Shown here: positions 40,602 to 49,507 of the stretch, piece after piece
How the letters are laid out: each line of letters begins with the position of its first letter
Numbering within the stretch: the first letter of the stretch is position 1
Assembly (NCBI RefSeq): GCF_014251595.1
Contig: NZ_CP059192.1
Span: forward strand, 566,992-630,991
Source: Blattabacterium cuenoti
Lineage (GTDB): Bacteria; Bacteroidota; Bacteroidia; Flavobacteriales; Blattabacteriaceae
Direction of reading: 5' to 3'
DNA length: 64,000 bases
The notes under the pieces: model-generated
Seen by the model: the letters and a program-made list of their open reading frames with translations, nothing else
Database searches by the model: none
What the model was told of the DNA's origin: nothing
Position numbers and translations under genes: made by a program

Positions 40602-42395
40602 TTAATTTTTAATTTTTAAAAAAGTTATAAAAGCGGATGGTGGAATTTCCACTTTCCCTATTTGACGCATTTTTTTCTTTCCTTTTTTTTGTTTTTCCAA
40701 AAGTTTTCTTTTTCTAGAAATATCACCTCCATAACATTTATCCGTTACATTTTTTCTTAAAGCTTTAATGGTTTCTCTTGCTATAATTCTTCCAGAAACA
40801 GAAACTTGAATAGGAATACTAAATTGATGTTTAGGAATTAATAAAGATAATTCATGACATATTTTTTTTGCTAAAAACAAAGCTTTCGTCTTATGAACTA
40901 AAAGAGATAAAGGTTCTATTTTTTCATAATTTATCAATACAGTTATTTTCTTTAAATCCGAATTTCTGTATCCAATAAAATTGTAATCAAAGGAAGCGTA
41001 TCCATTAGAAATAGTTTTTAATTTATCATAGAAATCGAATATAATTTCGGATAAAGGCATTTCAAACATAATTTTTATTCTTTTTGAAGTCATATAATTA
41101 TGATCTCCAATCATAATTCCTCGTTTTTCAATACATAATGACATTACATTTCCAATGTAGTTATCATTTGTTATAATAGAAACTAAAACATATGGTTCCT
41201 CTATTTTTTTTAATTTTTCTATTTCTGGAAAATCTGAAGGATTATTAATGAAAATTTCTTGATTATTATTTTTATAAATTCTATAAGAAACATTAGGAAT
41301 AGTAAGAATGACAGAAATATTATATTCCCGTTCTAAACGATCTTTTACTATTTCCATATGAAGAAATCCTAAAAATCCACAATGAAAACCAAATCCTAAT
41401 GCGGGAGAAGATTCAGAACTAAAAGAAAATGCAGCATCATTTAACTGTAGTTTTTCTATAGAAGAACGTAATTCTTCATATTGATCAGAATTTACGGGAT
41501 AAATACTGGCAAAAACCATAGGTTTAAATTCTTTAAATTTTTGTATTGCTTTTTCTGCTGGTTTATGAGCATCTGTTATGGTGTCTCCTACTTTAACTTC
41601 GCTTGTATTTTTTATCCCCGATACAACATAGCCAACATCTCCTGTATTGATTTGATTTTTTGAAACACGTTGTAGTTTCAATGTCCCTATTTCATAAGCA
41701 CAATAAACTTTTCCTGTAGACATAAACTGTAATTTTTGTCCTTTTCGGATATAACCATTTTTGATTCTAAATAACGCTTCAATTCCTCTAAATGGATTAT
41801 ATAAAGAATCAAAAATAATGGCTTGTAAAGGAGCTTTTGGGTCTCCTGTTGGGGGAGGAATACGTGTAATTATTTGATTTAAAACATTATTAATTCCTAT
41901 TCCATTTTTTGCACTAACAGAAATAATATCATCTATTTTACATCCTACTAATTCCATAATTTCTTTCATGACATTTTCAGGAGTAAAATCTAATAAATCA
42001 ATTTTATTTAAAATTGGAATAATCACTAAGTGATTTTTTAGTGCTAAAGAAAGATTGGATATTGTTTGCGCTTGAATACTTTTCGTACAATCCACAACAA
42101 GTAAAGCTCCTTCACAAGCTTCTATAGAACGAGAAACTTCATATGAAAAATCAACATGTCCAGGTGTATCTATTAAATTAAGAATGTATACCTTGTTCTT
42201 ATATTTATATTCCATTTGAACAGCATGACTCTTAATGGTAATTCCACGTTCTCTTTCTAAATCCATGTCATCCAATAACTGATTCCGTTTTTTTCCTGAA
42301 ACTGTTTTTGTAAATTCTAATAAACGATCAGCTAACGTACTTTTTCCGTGATCTATATGTGCAATAATACAAAAATTACGAATATCATGAATCAT
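40602..42395 (-). CDS. lepA: Elongation factor 4 (LepA)
   Basis: Ribosome-associated GTPase that remodels stalled or immature ribosomes. The 597-residue protein has AHIDHGKST near 12-20, DTPGH, NKID, and the LepA-specific C-terminal domain (from about 485, with the terminal KKKMRQIGKVEIPPSAF motif). Its start lies 27 bases after the 3' end of tRNA-Arg(CCG). Confidence 0.96.
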   Translation of the reverse strand: MIHDIRNFCIIAHIDHGKSTLADRLLEFTKTVSGKKRNQLLDDMDLERERGITIKSHAVQMEYKYKNKVYILNLIDTPGHVDFSYEVSRSIEACEGALLVVDCTKSIQAQTISNLSLALKNHLVIIPILNKIDLLDFTPENVMKEIMELVGCKIDDIISVSAKNGIGINNVLNQIITRIPPPTGDPKAPLQAIIFDSLYNPFRGIEALFRIKNGYIRKGQKLQFMSTGKVYCAYEIGTLKLQRVSKNQINTGDVGYVVSGIKNTSEVKVGDTITDAHKPAEKAIQKFKEFKPMVFASIYPVNSDQYEELRSSIEKLQLNDAAFSFSSESSPALGFGFHCGFLGFLHMEIVKDRLEREYNISVILTIPNVSYRIYKNNNQEIFINNPSDFPEIEKLKKIEEPYVLVSIITNDNYIGNVMSLCIEKRGIMIGDHNYMTSKRIKIMFEMPLSEIIFDFYDKLKTISNGYASFDYNFIGYRNSDLKKITVLINYEKIEPLSLLVHKTKALFLAKKICHELSLLIPKHQFSIPIQVSVSGRIIARETIKALRKNVTDKCYGGDISRKRKLLEKQKKGKKKMRQIGKVEIPPSAFITFLKIKN

Positions 42396-42422
42396 GATTA
42401 ATTGAGTTTAAAAATAACCAAA

Positions 42423-42495
42423 TAACCTTGATGGGAATCGAACCCATACCATAGAAATCGGAATCCTATATTCTATCCTATTAAACTACAAGGTT
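42423..42495 (-). tRNA. tRNA-Arg (CCG)
   Basis: Reverse strand: acceptor AACCTTG/CAAGGTT, D stem GTTT/GAAT, anticodon stem TAGGA/TTCTA with loop TTCCGAT (CCG), T stem ATGGG/CCCAT with loop TTCGATT, discriminator A. Length 73; CCA is not encoded. It reads CGG codons. Its first two bases are the AA of the pth stop codon TAA, so the two genes overlap by 2 bases. Confidence 0.93.
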
Positions 42496-43081
42496 AATGA
42501 CGATTGAACATATTCATTGTTTTTTGTAATCCATTTTTTATAAACGAAAATATTATTTTAATGCCTATATCCAATTTTAATAATAGATAATCAATCTCTT
42601 CATTTTTCCAATTTTCTAAAACGTAAGAATCTGTTTTTTTAGAAAAAAAATTATTTTTTTTAATTCCAAAACGAAGACGTGCATAATTAGATGTTTCAAT
42701 TTCTTTTTCTATATTCTTTAAACCATTATGCCCTCCACTTCCTCCTTGACCTCTTAAACGAAAACTACCAAAATCTAAATAAATGTCATCAGATATGACA
42801 AGAATATTTTTTAATATAATTTTTTCTTTTGTCATCCAATATTTAACAGCTACCCCACTATAATTCATATAAGTAGAAGGTTTTAAAAAAAAAAGTAATT
42901 TATCCCCATACATAAATGATGAAATAAGACCTAATTTTTTCTTTGAAAAAGAAAAAAAATATTTTTTAGATATTTGATCTAAAATCATAAATCCCAAATT
43001 ATGTCTCGTTTTTTTATATAAATTTCCTGGATTTCCTAATCCAATTATCAAAAATTTTTCTTTTTTTTGTAAAATATTCAT
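42494..43081 (-). CDS. pth: Peptidyl-tRNA hydrolase
   Basis: Releases tRNA from dropped-off peptidyl-tRNA. The 195-residue protein has GLGNPGNLYKKTRHNLGF near 14-31 with Asn17 and catalytic His27, SGVAVKYW around the family position, and DDIYLDFGSFRLRGQGGSGGHNG split by the normal loop. The stop codon TAA overlaps tRNA-Arg(CCG) on the same strand. It follows sucD by 6 bases. Confidence 0.95.
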   Translation of the reverse strand: MNILQKKEKFLIIGLGNPGNLYKKTRHNLGFMILDQISKKYFFSFSKKKLGLISSFMYGDKLLFFLKPSTYMNYSGVAVKYWMTKEKIILKNILVISDDIYLDFGSFRLRGQGGSGGHNGLKNIEKEIETSNYARLRFGIKKNNFFSKKTDSYVLENWKNEEIDYLLLKLDIGIKIIFSFIKNGLQKTMNMFNRH

Positions 43082-43087
43082 CTTAAT

Positions 43088-43963
43088 TTAATGAAGAACT
43101 TCATATACAGTTTTTCCTATATTAGCCGGAGATTTCACAATATATATTCCATTTTTTTCCATTATTTTTATTTTTTCCTGTGCTGTTTCTATTTTTTTTT
43201 CTATAATAGCCCCAGCATGTCCCATTGTTCTTCCTTTTGGAGCAGTTTGTCCGGCAATAAAACCTATTACCGGTTTTTTATTTTCTAATTTTTTTACCCA
43301 TTCAGAAGCTTCAATTTCTAGTTTTCCTCCTATTTCTCCAATCATAACAATACATTCTGTTTCTGAATCATGTAAAAATAATTTCATAATTTCTTTTATA
43401 TTCATTCCAATAATGGGATCTCCACCTATACCAATAGCAGTAGAAATTCCATAACCCCATTTTACAATTTGGTCGGCGGCTTCATAGGTTAAAGTTCCAG
43501 ATCTAGAAATTATTCCTACATTTCCTTTTTTTTTAAATACTGAATTAGGCATTATTCCTACTTTAGATTCTTCCGGAGAAATAATACCAGGACAATTAGG
43601 TCCTATTAAACGCGATTGTTTTCCTTTCAAAAAATGTTTAATCCGAATCATATCTGAAACTGGAATTCCTTCTGTTATACATACAATAATTTGTATATTC
43701 ATGTAAATAGATTCCAAAATAGCATCATAAGCAAAAGCAGAAGGAACAAAAATAACGCTAACATTTCCTCCTGTATGATTTACAGCTTCTTCAATAGTAT
43801 TGAAAATGGGAACACCTAAATACATTTTTCCTCCTTTCCCTGGAGTGATTCCTCCTATTATAGTTGTTCCGTAATTTATCATTTGTTCAGTATGAAATAA
43901 CCCTTCTTTTCCAGTTAATCCTTGTACAAGGACTTTTATATTTTTATCTATCAAAATACTCAT
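43088..43963 (-). CDS. sucD: Succinyl-CoA synthetase alpha subunit
   Basis: CoA-binding subunit of the TCA-cycle enzyme that interconverts succinyl-CoA and succinate. The 291-residue protein has the CoA site VQGLTGKEG near 12-20 and the phosphohistidine site GRTMGHAGAI with His near 249. RLIGPNCPGI and GTLTYEA are further motifs. The beta subunit gene sucC is not adjacent. It lies 18 bases after efp, the usual Bacteroidota neighbour. Confidence 0.96.
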   Translation of the reverse strand: MSILIDKNIKVLVQGLTGKEGLFHTEQMINYGTTIIGGITPGKGGKMYLGVPIFNTIEEAVNHTGGNVSVIFVPSAFAYDAILESIYMNIQIIVCITEGIPVSDMIRIKHFLKGKQSRLIGPNCPGIISPEESKVGIMPNSVFKKKGNVGIISRSGTLTYEAADQIVKWGYGISTAIGIGGDPIIGMNIKEIMKLFLHDSETECIVMIGEIGGKLEIEASEWVKKLENKKPVIGFIAGQTAPKGRTMGHAGAIIEKKIETAQEKIKIMEKNGIYIVKSPANIGKTVYEVLH

Positions 43964-43981
43964 AATTCTTAAATTAATTTT

Positions 43982-44572
43982 TTATGGCAAATCATTTTGA
44001 ATTTTATTTTTGACTCTTTCTATATAAGATCTATTTTCTGTATTTATTTTGACAACATCTCCTATTTTGATAAAAGAAGGAGCTAATAATTTAGCACCTG
44101 TTTCTAAAATAACAATTTTATTGGTATTATTAATAGTGTCTCTTTTTTTTACAGATTCTGTATGTTTAATTTTTAAACAAACTGTGGAAGGCATTTTAAA
44201 AAATAAAAAAATTTTTTCTTTTTCATTTTTTACATGAAAAAAAATAGAAACTTTCATTCCTTCTTTTAAAAATTCTATATTTATGTTTTTTATTAGTTTT
44301 TCTTCTATTTGTATTTGGTTATAAGTGTTATCATTCATAAAATAAAAAATATTTTTTTCTTTATATAAATATTTATATGAGTAAGATTCTATTTTAACCT
44401 TTAAAAATTTATATTTTGCAGAAAAATTATTGTCTAAAACATGACCTGTTACCAAATTTTTTAATTTTGTCCTCAAAAAAGCATATCCTTTTCCTGGCTT
44501 CACATGAAGTAAATCAATAATTTTAAATATTTCTTTATTCCATTGTATGTATAACCCTTTTTTGATATTCAT
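43982..44572 (-). CDS. efp: Elongation factor P
   Basis: Relieves ribosome stalling at proline runs. It has 196 residues and three barrels; the modified-lysine loop is VKPGKGYAF, K28, and the C-terminal motif GDVVKINTENRSYIERV is close to the family consensus. The sequence is divergent (the middle KKNIFYFMNDN region is lysine-rich). It is 24 bases after lpxC/fabZ and 18 bases before sucD. In many Bacteroidota lpxA lies between lpxC/fabZ and efp; here it does not. Confidence 0.92.
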   Translation of the reverse strand: MNIKKGLYIQWNKEIFKIIDLLHVKPGKGYAFLRTKLKNLVTGHVLDNNFSAKYKFLKVKIESYSYKYLYKEKNIFYFMNDNTYNQIQIEEKLIKNINIEFLKEGMKVSIFFHVKNEKEKIFLFFKMPSTVCLKIKHTESVKKRDTINNTNKIVILETGAKLLAPSFIKIGDVVKINTENRSYIERVKNKIQNDLP

Positions 44573-44596
44573 TTGAATGAAGTTGAATTAGAATTT

Positions 44597-45910
44597 TTAT
44601 AACTTTTCATAGTTTTTAACTATTTTCGCAACAACTTCCCCTTCGACTACAAGTTTATTATTAACATAACCTTTCCCTTGCATGTGAACAATTCCTCTTT
44701 TCATAAATTCTAGTAAATAAACTTGAAAAATAATTATATCTCCAGGAATGATTTTATGTTTAAATTTTACTTTATCCATTTTTAAAAAATAGGTAGAATA
44801 TAATTCAGGATGACTTAATTTATTTAATACAAGTATTCCACCTACTTGTGCGAGAGCTTCTATTTGTAAAACACCAGGCATAATTGGTTCTTTAGGAAAA
44901 TGTCCTGTGAAAAAAGATTCGTTCATTGTTACATTTTTAACTCCTACAATACTATTTTCGGTTAAATCTATAATTTTATCCACTAAAAGAAATGGAGGTT
45001 TATGAGGTAAGATTTTCATGATACTTTTTATATCTAAAAGAGGTTTCTTTTTTAAATCAAATTCAGGAATATTCTTTTTTTTCAATATTTGAATTTGATT
45101 CATTAATTCCTTTAAAAATTGCATAATAATATGATTATCTGGATTATGAAAAATGAATTTACCTTTCAATTTAATTTCCATTAAGGTTAAAAAACCTATA
45201 ATATCTAAAAGAATATGTTTGGCTATTTCATTAAATTTATGATCTTGATCAAAAAATGTATTATAAAATAAAGAATGCATGAAATTTTTTTTAATTTTCA
45301 AAAATTTTTTTTGTTTTTTTTTTTCATGAATACAATAAAAAATTTTTGAATTTGCCAACTTTGGAAATTGATATAGATCTTTAAGAATTGCATTTTGTGA
45401 AAAATATTTAGAATTATATTCTATAACAATCATGATTTCAAATTTTTTAGAAGGCAAAACTATAATTTCTCCTCCTGTTTTTTTATTCTCATATGAAATA
45501 ATTTTTGTAATTGAATGATATTTTCTTATTTCATTCTGTTCTATAATTCCTACTTTTTGAATTGCTTCTACAAAAAATTTAGAAGAACCATCCATAATAG
45601 GAATTTCAATATTATTTAATTCTATAATTACATTATCTAAATCCATACCTGTTAAAGCAGCTAGAACATGTTCAATAGTGTAAATTTTTAATCCATTTTT
45701 CTCTAAAATAATCCCTTTATCTATGTTTTCTTTTATAAGAAAAGAATAATGAGCTTTGATAGATGGTTTTTCTTTTATATCTGTTCTAACAAAAATAAAA
45801 CCTGTATAGGTTGGGGCAGGTTTGAAAGTAATAGTTACTTTTTTTCTAGTATATAAACCAAATCCTTGTAAAGAAAATTTTTTTGCAATAGTTTTTTGCT
45901 TTTCAAGCAT
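44597..45910 (-). CDS. lpxC/fabZ: LpxC-FabZ fusion with eroded LpxC half
   Basis: A two-domain protein of 437 residues. The N-terminal LpxC (UDP-3-O-acyl-GlcNAc deacetylase, lipid A) domain keeps the zinc ligands His81 (TIEH), His232 and Asp236 (KHILLD). It has lost other conserved residues: GLHTG is GLYTR, the glycine-rich GGS loop is replaced by IKKNFMHSL, and the IGDL aspartate is Phe (IIGFL). The C-terminal FabZ domain (from ~293) is intact: HKPPFLLVD, GHFP with the catalytic His, and LQIEALAQ with Glu. The first ATG at 45922 adds four residues. No lpxA or lpxD is adjacent. I infer a dehydratase with a degenerate LpxC passenger; residual deacetylase cannot be excluded. Confidence 0.88.
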   Translation of the reverse strand: MLEKQKTIAKKFSLQGFGLYTRKKVTITFKPAPTYTGFIFVRTDIKEKPSIKAHYSFLIKENIDKGIILEKNGLKIYTIEHVLAALTGMDLDNVIIELNNIEIPIMDGSSKFFVEAIQKVGIIEQNEIRKYHSITKIISYENKKTGGEIIVLPSKKFEIMIVIEYNSKYFSQNAILKDLYQFPKLANSKIFYCIHEKKKQKKFLKIKKNFMHSLFYNTFFDQDHKFNEIAKHILLDIIGFLTLMEIKLKGKFIFHNPDNHIIMQFLKELMNQIQILKKKNIPEFDLKKKPLLDIKSIMKILPHKPPFLLVDKIIDLTENSIVGVKNVTMNESFFTGHFPKEPIMPGVLQIEALAQVGGILVLNKLSHPELYSTYFLKMDKVKFKHKIIPGDIIIFQVYLLEFMKRGIVHMQGKGYVNNKLVVEGEVVAKIVKNYEKL

Positions 45911-46052
45911 ATCATAATACAATTTTACATTATAATTTAATCCTTTATCAATTTTAAATTTTTAACCAAATAATATAAATTTTAAAAAAAAATACAAGAA
46001 AAATAAAAACTTTATGTAATTTATGTTTAAACCGTGTGATGGTTATTATATC

Positions 46053-46184
46053 ATGAATTTTTCAAAACGGATTACTTTATTTTTTATAGGTTTTATTATT
46101 GGTATTTTAATTTTGTTTTTTTTTTTCATATACCTCTCAAAAAAAATCAATAAAGAAAAAAATAGTAGAAAAAAAAAGACATAA
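46053..46184 (+). CDS. Tiny lysine-tailed membrane protein, possible remnant
   Basis: 43 residues from the ATG at 46053 (MNFSKRITLFFIGF...), with one membrane segment (residues 8-27) and a basic tail ending KKKT. An earlier in-frame ATG at 46023 would make 53 residues. In flavobacteria a longer DUF4258-type protein with the same kind of N-terminal anchor lies next to this kind of gene, so this could be its truncated remnant; that comparison is from memory. The spacer before rpmH is 36 bases. It may not be expressed. Confidence 0.4.
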   Translation: MNFSKRITLFFIGFIIGILILFFFFIYLSKKINKEKNSRKKKT

Positions 46185-46220
46185 AATATTTTGATCATGT
46201 TAAAAAAAAGAAATTAAAAT

Positions 46221-46370
46221 ATGAAAAGAACTTATCAACCTTCAAATAGAAAAAAAATAAATGTTCATGGATTCATGAAACGAATGAATACAAAAACAGG
46301 TCGTTTAATAATATCTAGAAGAAGAAAAAAAGGAAGAAAGAGACTCGCTGTTTCTAATTTTAAAAAATGA
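46221..46370 (+). CDS. rpmH: 50S ribosomal protein L34
   Basis: 49 residues, [20 protein letters not shown] and then the family end ([14 protein letters not shown]), the usual L34 pattern of basic residues. Part of the large ribosomal subunit near domain I of 23S rRNA. The gene is short but unmistakable. In many bacteria rpmH is near the origin with rnpA; neither rnpA nor dnaA is here. It converges with the M14 peptidase gene, 6 bases apart. Confidence 0.96.
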   Translation: MKRTYQPSNRKKINVHGFMKRMNTKTGRLIISRRRKKGRKRLAVSNFKK

Positions 46371-46376
46371 AATTAA

Positions 46377-47549
46377 TTATATAATTCTAAAATTTTCTAT
46401 ATTTCCAATTTTAGGAAAAGACTCCCCTTTTTCTCCATAAAATTTTTTTCCTGTTTCAATTGATTCTTCATAGGCAAAAAAATTGGATAAATCTCCTATA
46501 TCTACTATTTTTTTATAAACAGAAATATTTTTTTTCATGAAATCAAATTTATCAAAATTCATTAATCCAATATCTACTAAAAATTTATCTTTATTTTTTT
46601 GTATTTCTACTTTTCTATATATTTTATCTAATAAAATGATTTCATTTTTTGGAATAGAAAAATAAAATTTATAATCTTTTTCAAGATTTTCTCCTTTATT
46701 ATAAGAAATAAAATAAATTCCAGAAAGAATAGATAATACAGTATATTTTCTAATAATTTCCTTATGAAAATCTTGGGGATGATTTCCTGATTCAATTAAA
46801 ATACAAGGATACCCTAATTTTTGTAACCGATCTCCAGTTGCTGTAGGATACAATTCATCAGAAAATCTTCCAATTGATCCAATATCAGGTAAAACTTTAT
46901 AAAGTTCCTTTACTATAAAATTTATAATTCCCATAGATTTTTTTCTACTTATAGAAAAAATATCTTTTTCTCTAGATATAGAAGGTGATAAAAAAGATAA
47001 AATAGAAGGATTGAAATATTGATTTCCAACATTATAAATAGATCTTTGATCATGTAAATTAAATAAAATATTAGGTTTATTTTTTTCTATTTCTTTAAAT
47101 AGAATCTGTATTTCTGGAGATTGTAAACGAATAGCATCTCGATTTAAATCTATATTTATAGCGTTTCTCCTTTGAAATATTTCAGATCCATCCGGATTTA
47201 ACATAGGAATAAATAAAATGGTTAAATTTTTTTTTAAAAATTGAACCCAATCACAATTGGTTTTTTTTATAAAAAAACCCAAAACATCAAACATAGATTT
47301 TGTTCCAGTCGTCTCATTACCATGCATTTGAGACCAAATTAATACCTTTATTTTTCCTATTCCCCACTTTATTTTGAAAATTTTTCTTTTTTCTATTGAT
47401 AACCCTATAGAAATAATAGAGCATGTATTTTTATACCTATTCATAACTTTCAATAGATCAGAATATCTAAAAATTTTTGAATGACTAATACTCTTATCCT
47501 TAAAAAACTCATAATTCTGAAATATAGATATAATATTAAAAAGCGACAT
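46377..47549 (-). CDS. M14-family zinc carboxypeptidase
   Basis: A 390-residue metallopeptidase. Zinc ligands are His76 and Glu79 in HGNETTG and His166 in FNLHDQ; the catalytic Glu is E253 in LIESGNHP; NPDG and NIDLNRD near 119-137 are substrate-binding segments. There is no clear signal peptide, so it is probably cytoplasmic. The residues after 290 form an extra C-terminal domain with no recognised motif. M14 proteins of this kind in Bacteroidota act on peptides or peptidoglycan fragments; the substrate here is unknown. Divergent from the CPBP gene. Confidence 0.85.
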   Translation of the reverse strand: MSLFNIISIFQNYEFFKDKSISHSKIFRYSDLLKVMNRYKNTCSIISIGLSIEKRKIFKIKWGIGKIKVLIWSQMHGNETTGTKSMFDVLGFFIKKTNCDWVQFLKKNLTILFIPMLNPDGSEIFQRRNAINIDLNRDAIRLQSPEIQILFKEIEKNKPNILFNLHDQRSIYNVGNQYFNPSILSFLSPSISREKDIFSISRKKSMGIINFIVKELYKVLPDIGSIGRFSDELYPTATGDRLQKLGYPCILIESGNHPQDFHKEIIRKYTVLSILSGIYFISYNKGENLEKDYKFYFSIPKNEIILLDKIYRKVEIQKNKDKFLVDIGLMNFDKFDFMKKNISVYKKIVDIGDLSNFFAYEESIETGKKFYGEKGESFPKIGNIENFRII

Positions 47550-47622
47550 AATAATTTTAATTTTACCTTAAAAAATCCTACTATTCATAAAATTGTTGTT
47601 ATCTTTTAAAAAATAAAGGAAA

Positions 47623-47657
47623 CTTTTACTAAAGTAAAAGATTTTCATAATATGAAA
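47623..47657. repeat. Two adjacent perfect inverted repeats between divergent protease genes
   Basis: CTTTTACT-AA-AGTAAAAG (47623-47640) is immediately followed by TTTCATA-A-TATGAAA (47643-47657). Both lie in the 173-base spacer between the M14 peptidase and CPBP protease genes. They could be two operator half-sites pairs or simply AT-rich symmetry. Neither is followed by a clear T-run in the direction of a gene end. Confidence 0.5.
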
Positions 47658-47722
47658 TGTGGATCGATTAAAAAAAATATCAATAAAATTATTAAAATAA
47701 AAGACGAATTTTAACATTTATT

Positions 47723-48520
47723 ATGAAGAATTATTTTAAAATAAATTATATCGAATCAATTTTACTAATATTGGGATTTACTACTTTAAATTTTTTCAAT
47801 GTAATTTTAAGAAAATTATTGATTTATATTAATTTACCTGAAAGTATGATATTTTCAATATCATATACTCTTCCTTTCATTTTTTTATTTCTTTTTATAT
47901 CTCATAAAGCTCAAAAAAAAAATCTTATTATAGATTTATCTATGAAATTATCTCCATGGTATATTTATTTAATTATTTTTTGTATGATGTTTTGTATGAT
48001 CATTGTTAATGAATATATTTCTTCACTAGTTCCAAGAGAAGGACCGATATTAGGTAATATGTACAAAGAAATTGAAGAATTTTTAAAAGAAGAAATTAAA
48101 AACCCAATTCCTTTTTTTTCTACGACAGTATTATTAGCTCCTATATGTGAAGAAGTTCTTTTTAGAGGAATCATTTTAAATGGAATGTTAAAAAATAAAA
48201 TACATCCTATCAAAGCTATTTTATTTTCCTCGTTTTTATTTGGATTAACTCATATGAATCCATGGCAATTTGTAGGAGGAATTATCATTGGAAGTTTTAT
48301 TGGTTTCATTTATTTTATAACTTCTTCTATTATAAACTGTATATTATTACATATATTTAATAATGCTTTCGCTATATTCACTATGTTTTTATTGATGAAA
48401 AATGAAGATCCTACATTATCAAAAGAAGTAAGTATAAATATGGAATTAATATTAATAATTGCAACCACTATAATAATTAGTGGATGTTTTTTTCTTTTTA
48501 AAAAAAGAGGAAAAATATAA
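47723..48520 (+). CDS. CPBP-family intramembrane metalloprotease
   Basis: A 265-residue membrane protein with about seven hydrophobic segments. The family motifs are EEVLFRG with Glu143/Glu144 and Arg148, and the downstream FGLTHMNPWQF with His177; a further conserved segment is LLHIFNNAFAIF near 213-224. These are the metal-binding glutamate and histidine residues of the ABI/CPBP (type II CAAX-protease-like) group. Its substrate is unknown. Start is the ATG at 47723. Confidence 0.85.
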   Translation: MKNYFKINYIESILLILGFTTLNFFNVILRKLLIYINLPESMIFSISYTLPFIFLFLFISHKAQKKNLIIDLSMKLSPWYIYLIIFCMMFCMIIVNEYISSLVPREGPILGNMYKEIEEFLKEEIKNPIPFFSTTVLLAPICEEVLFRGIILNGMLKNKIHPIKAILFSSFLFGLTHMNPWQFVGGIIIGSFIGFIYFITSSIINCILLHIFNNAFAIFTMFLLMKNEDPTLSKEVSINMELILIIATTIIISGCFFLFKKRGKI

Positions 48521-48586
48521 AATTCATTTTTTCATATTATACAAAAAAAACAAGATGAATTATAAAATTCATTAAAACAACTTTTC

Positions 48587-49507
48587 ATGATGAAAAAGCC
48601 TTCATTAACTATTTTGGGATGTCATTCTTCCATCCCTACAAATCAGTTTCATCCCACGGCTCAAATATTGGAAATGAAAGGCTTTTCCTTTCTTATTGAT
48701 TGCGGAGAAGGTACACAAGTTCAGTTAAGAAAAGCAAAAATAAAATTTAATAAAATAATACACATATTTATATCTCATTTACATGGAGATCATTTCTTTG
48801 GATTGATAGGATTATTGTCTACTTTTCATTTGTTAGGTAGAGAAAAACCAGTAAGTATTTATGCTCCAAAAGGATTAAAAGAAATCATAGATATTCATTT
48901 TAAATGGTCTTATACGAGACTTAAATATTGTATAAATTATGTTGAATTATCATCTAAAAAATTGGATAAAATTATGGAGAATGACAAAATAGAAATTTTT
49001 TCTATCCCATTAAAACATAGAATATATACAAATGGATTTCTTTTTAAAGAAAAACCTAGCCATAGAAAATTAAATATAGAAGAAATTAAAAAAATATCCG
49101 ATATTAAAATAATAGACTATAAAAATTTAAAATTAGGAAAAGATTTTAAATCTCATGATGGGAGGATTATTCCTAATAACCAATTAACCTTTCCTCCCCC
49201 CAAAATATTATCTTATGCTTTTTGTTCAGATACCTCTTTTTACTTGCCTATCATTGAACATATAAAATATGTAGATTTATTATATCACGAATCTACTTTT
49301 CTAAAAAAAGAAGAGAATAGAGCTATCAATACAGGTCATTCTACCGCAAATCAAGCTGCGTACATAGCTAAAAAAGCTAAAGTAAAAAAATTACTGTTAG
49401 GCCATTATTCAAACAGATTTCCTAATATTAAAGAATTTGAAAAAGAAGCAAAAAAAATATTTTTTAATGTAGAAGCATCTGAACCTTTAAAAACTTATTA
49501 TTTATAA
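48587..49507 (+). CDS. rnz: Ribonuclease Z
   Basis: Endonuclease that trims the 3' end of tRNA precursors lacking encoded CCA. It has 306 residues in the metallo-beta-lactamase fold: SHLHGDH at 63-69 supplies His64, His66, Asp68 and His69; FCSDTSF and LLYHEST follow, with TGHSTANQAA and LGHYSNRF near the C-terminus. Two ATGs are adjacent (48587 and 48590). Two of the four tRNAs here lack CCA and a third has none, which gives RNase Z direct substrates. It overlaps the permease gene by 10 bases. Confidence 0.93.
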   Translation: MMKKPSLTILGCHSSIPTNQFHPTAQILEMKGFSFLIDCGEGTQVQLRKAKIKFNKIIHIFISHLHGDHFFGLIGLLSTFHLLGREKPVSIYAPKGLKEIIDIHFKWSYTRLKYCINYVELSSKKLDKIMENDKIEIFSIPLKHRIYTNGFLFKEKPSHRKLNIEEIKKISDIKIIDYKNLKLGKDFKSHDGRIIPNNQLTFPPPKILSYAFCSDTSFYLPIIEHIKYVDLLYHESTFLKKEENRAINTGHSTANQAAYIAKKAKVKKLLLGHYSNRFPNIKEFEKEAKKIFFNVEASEPLKTYYL

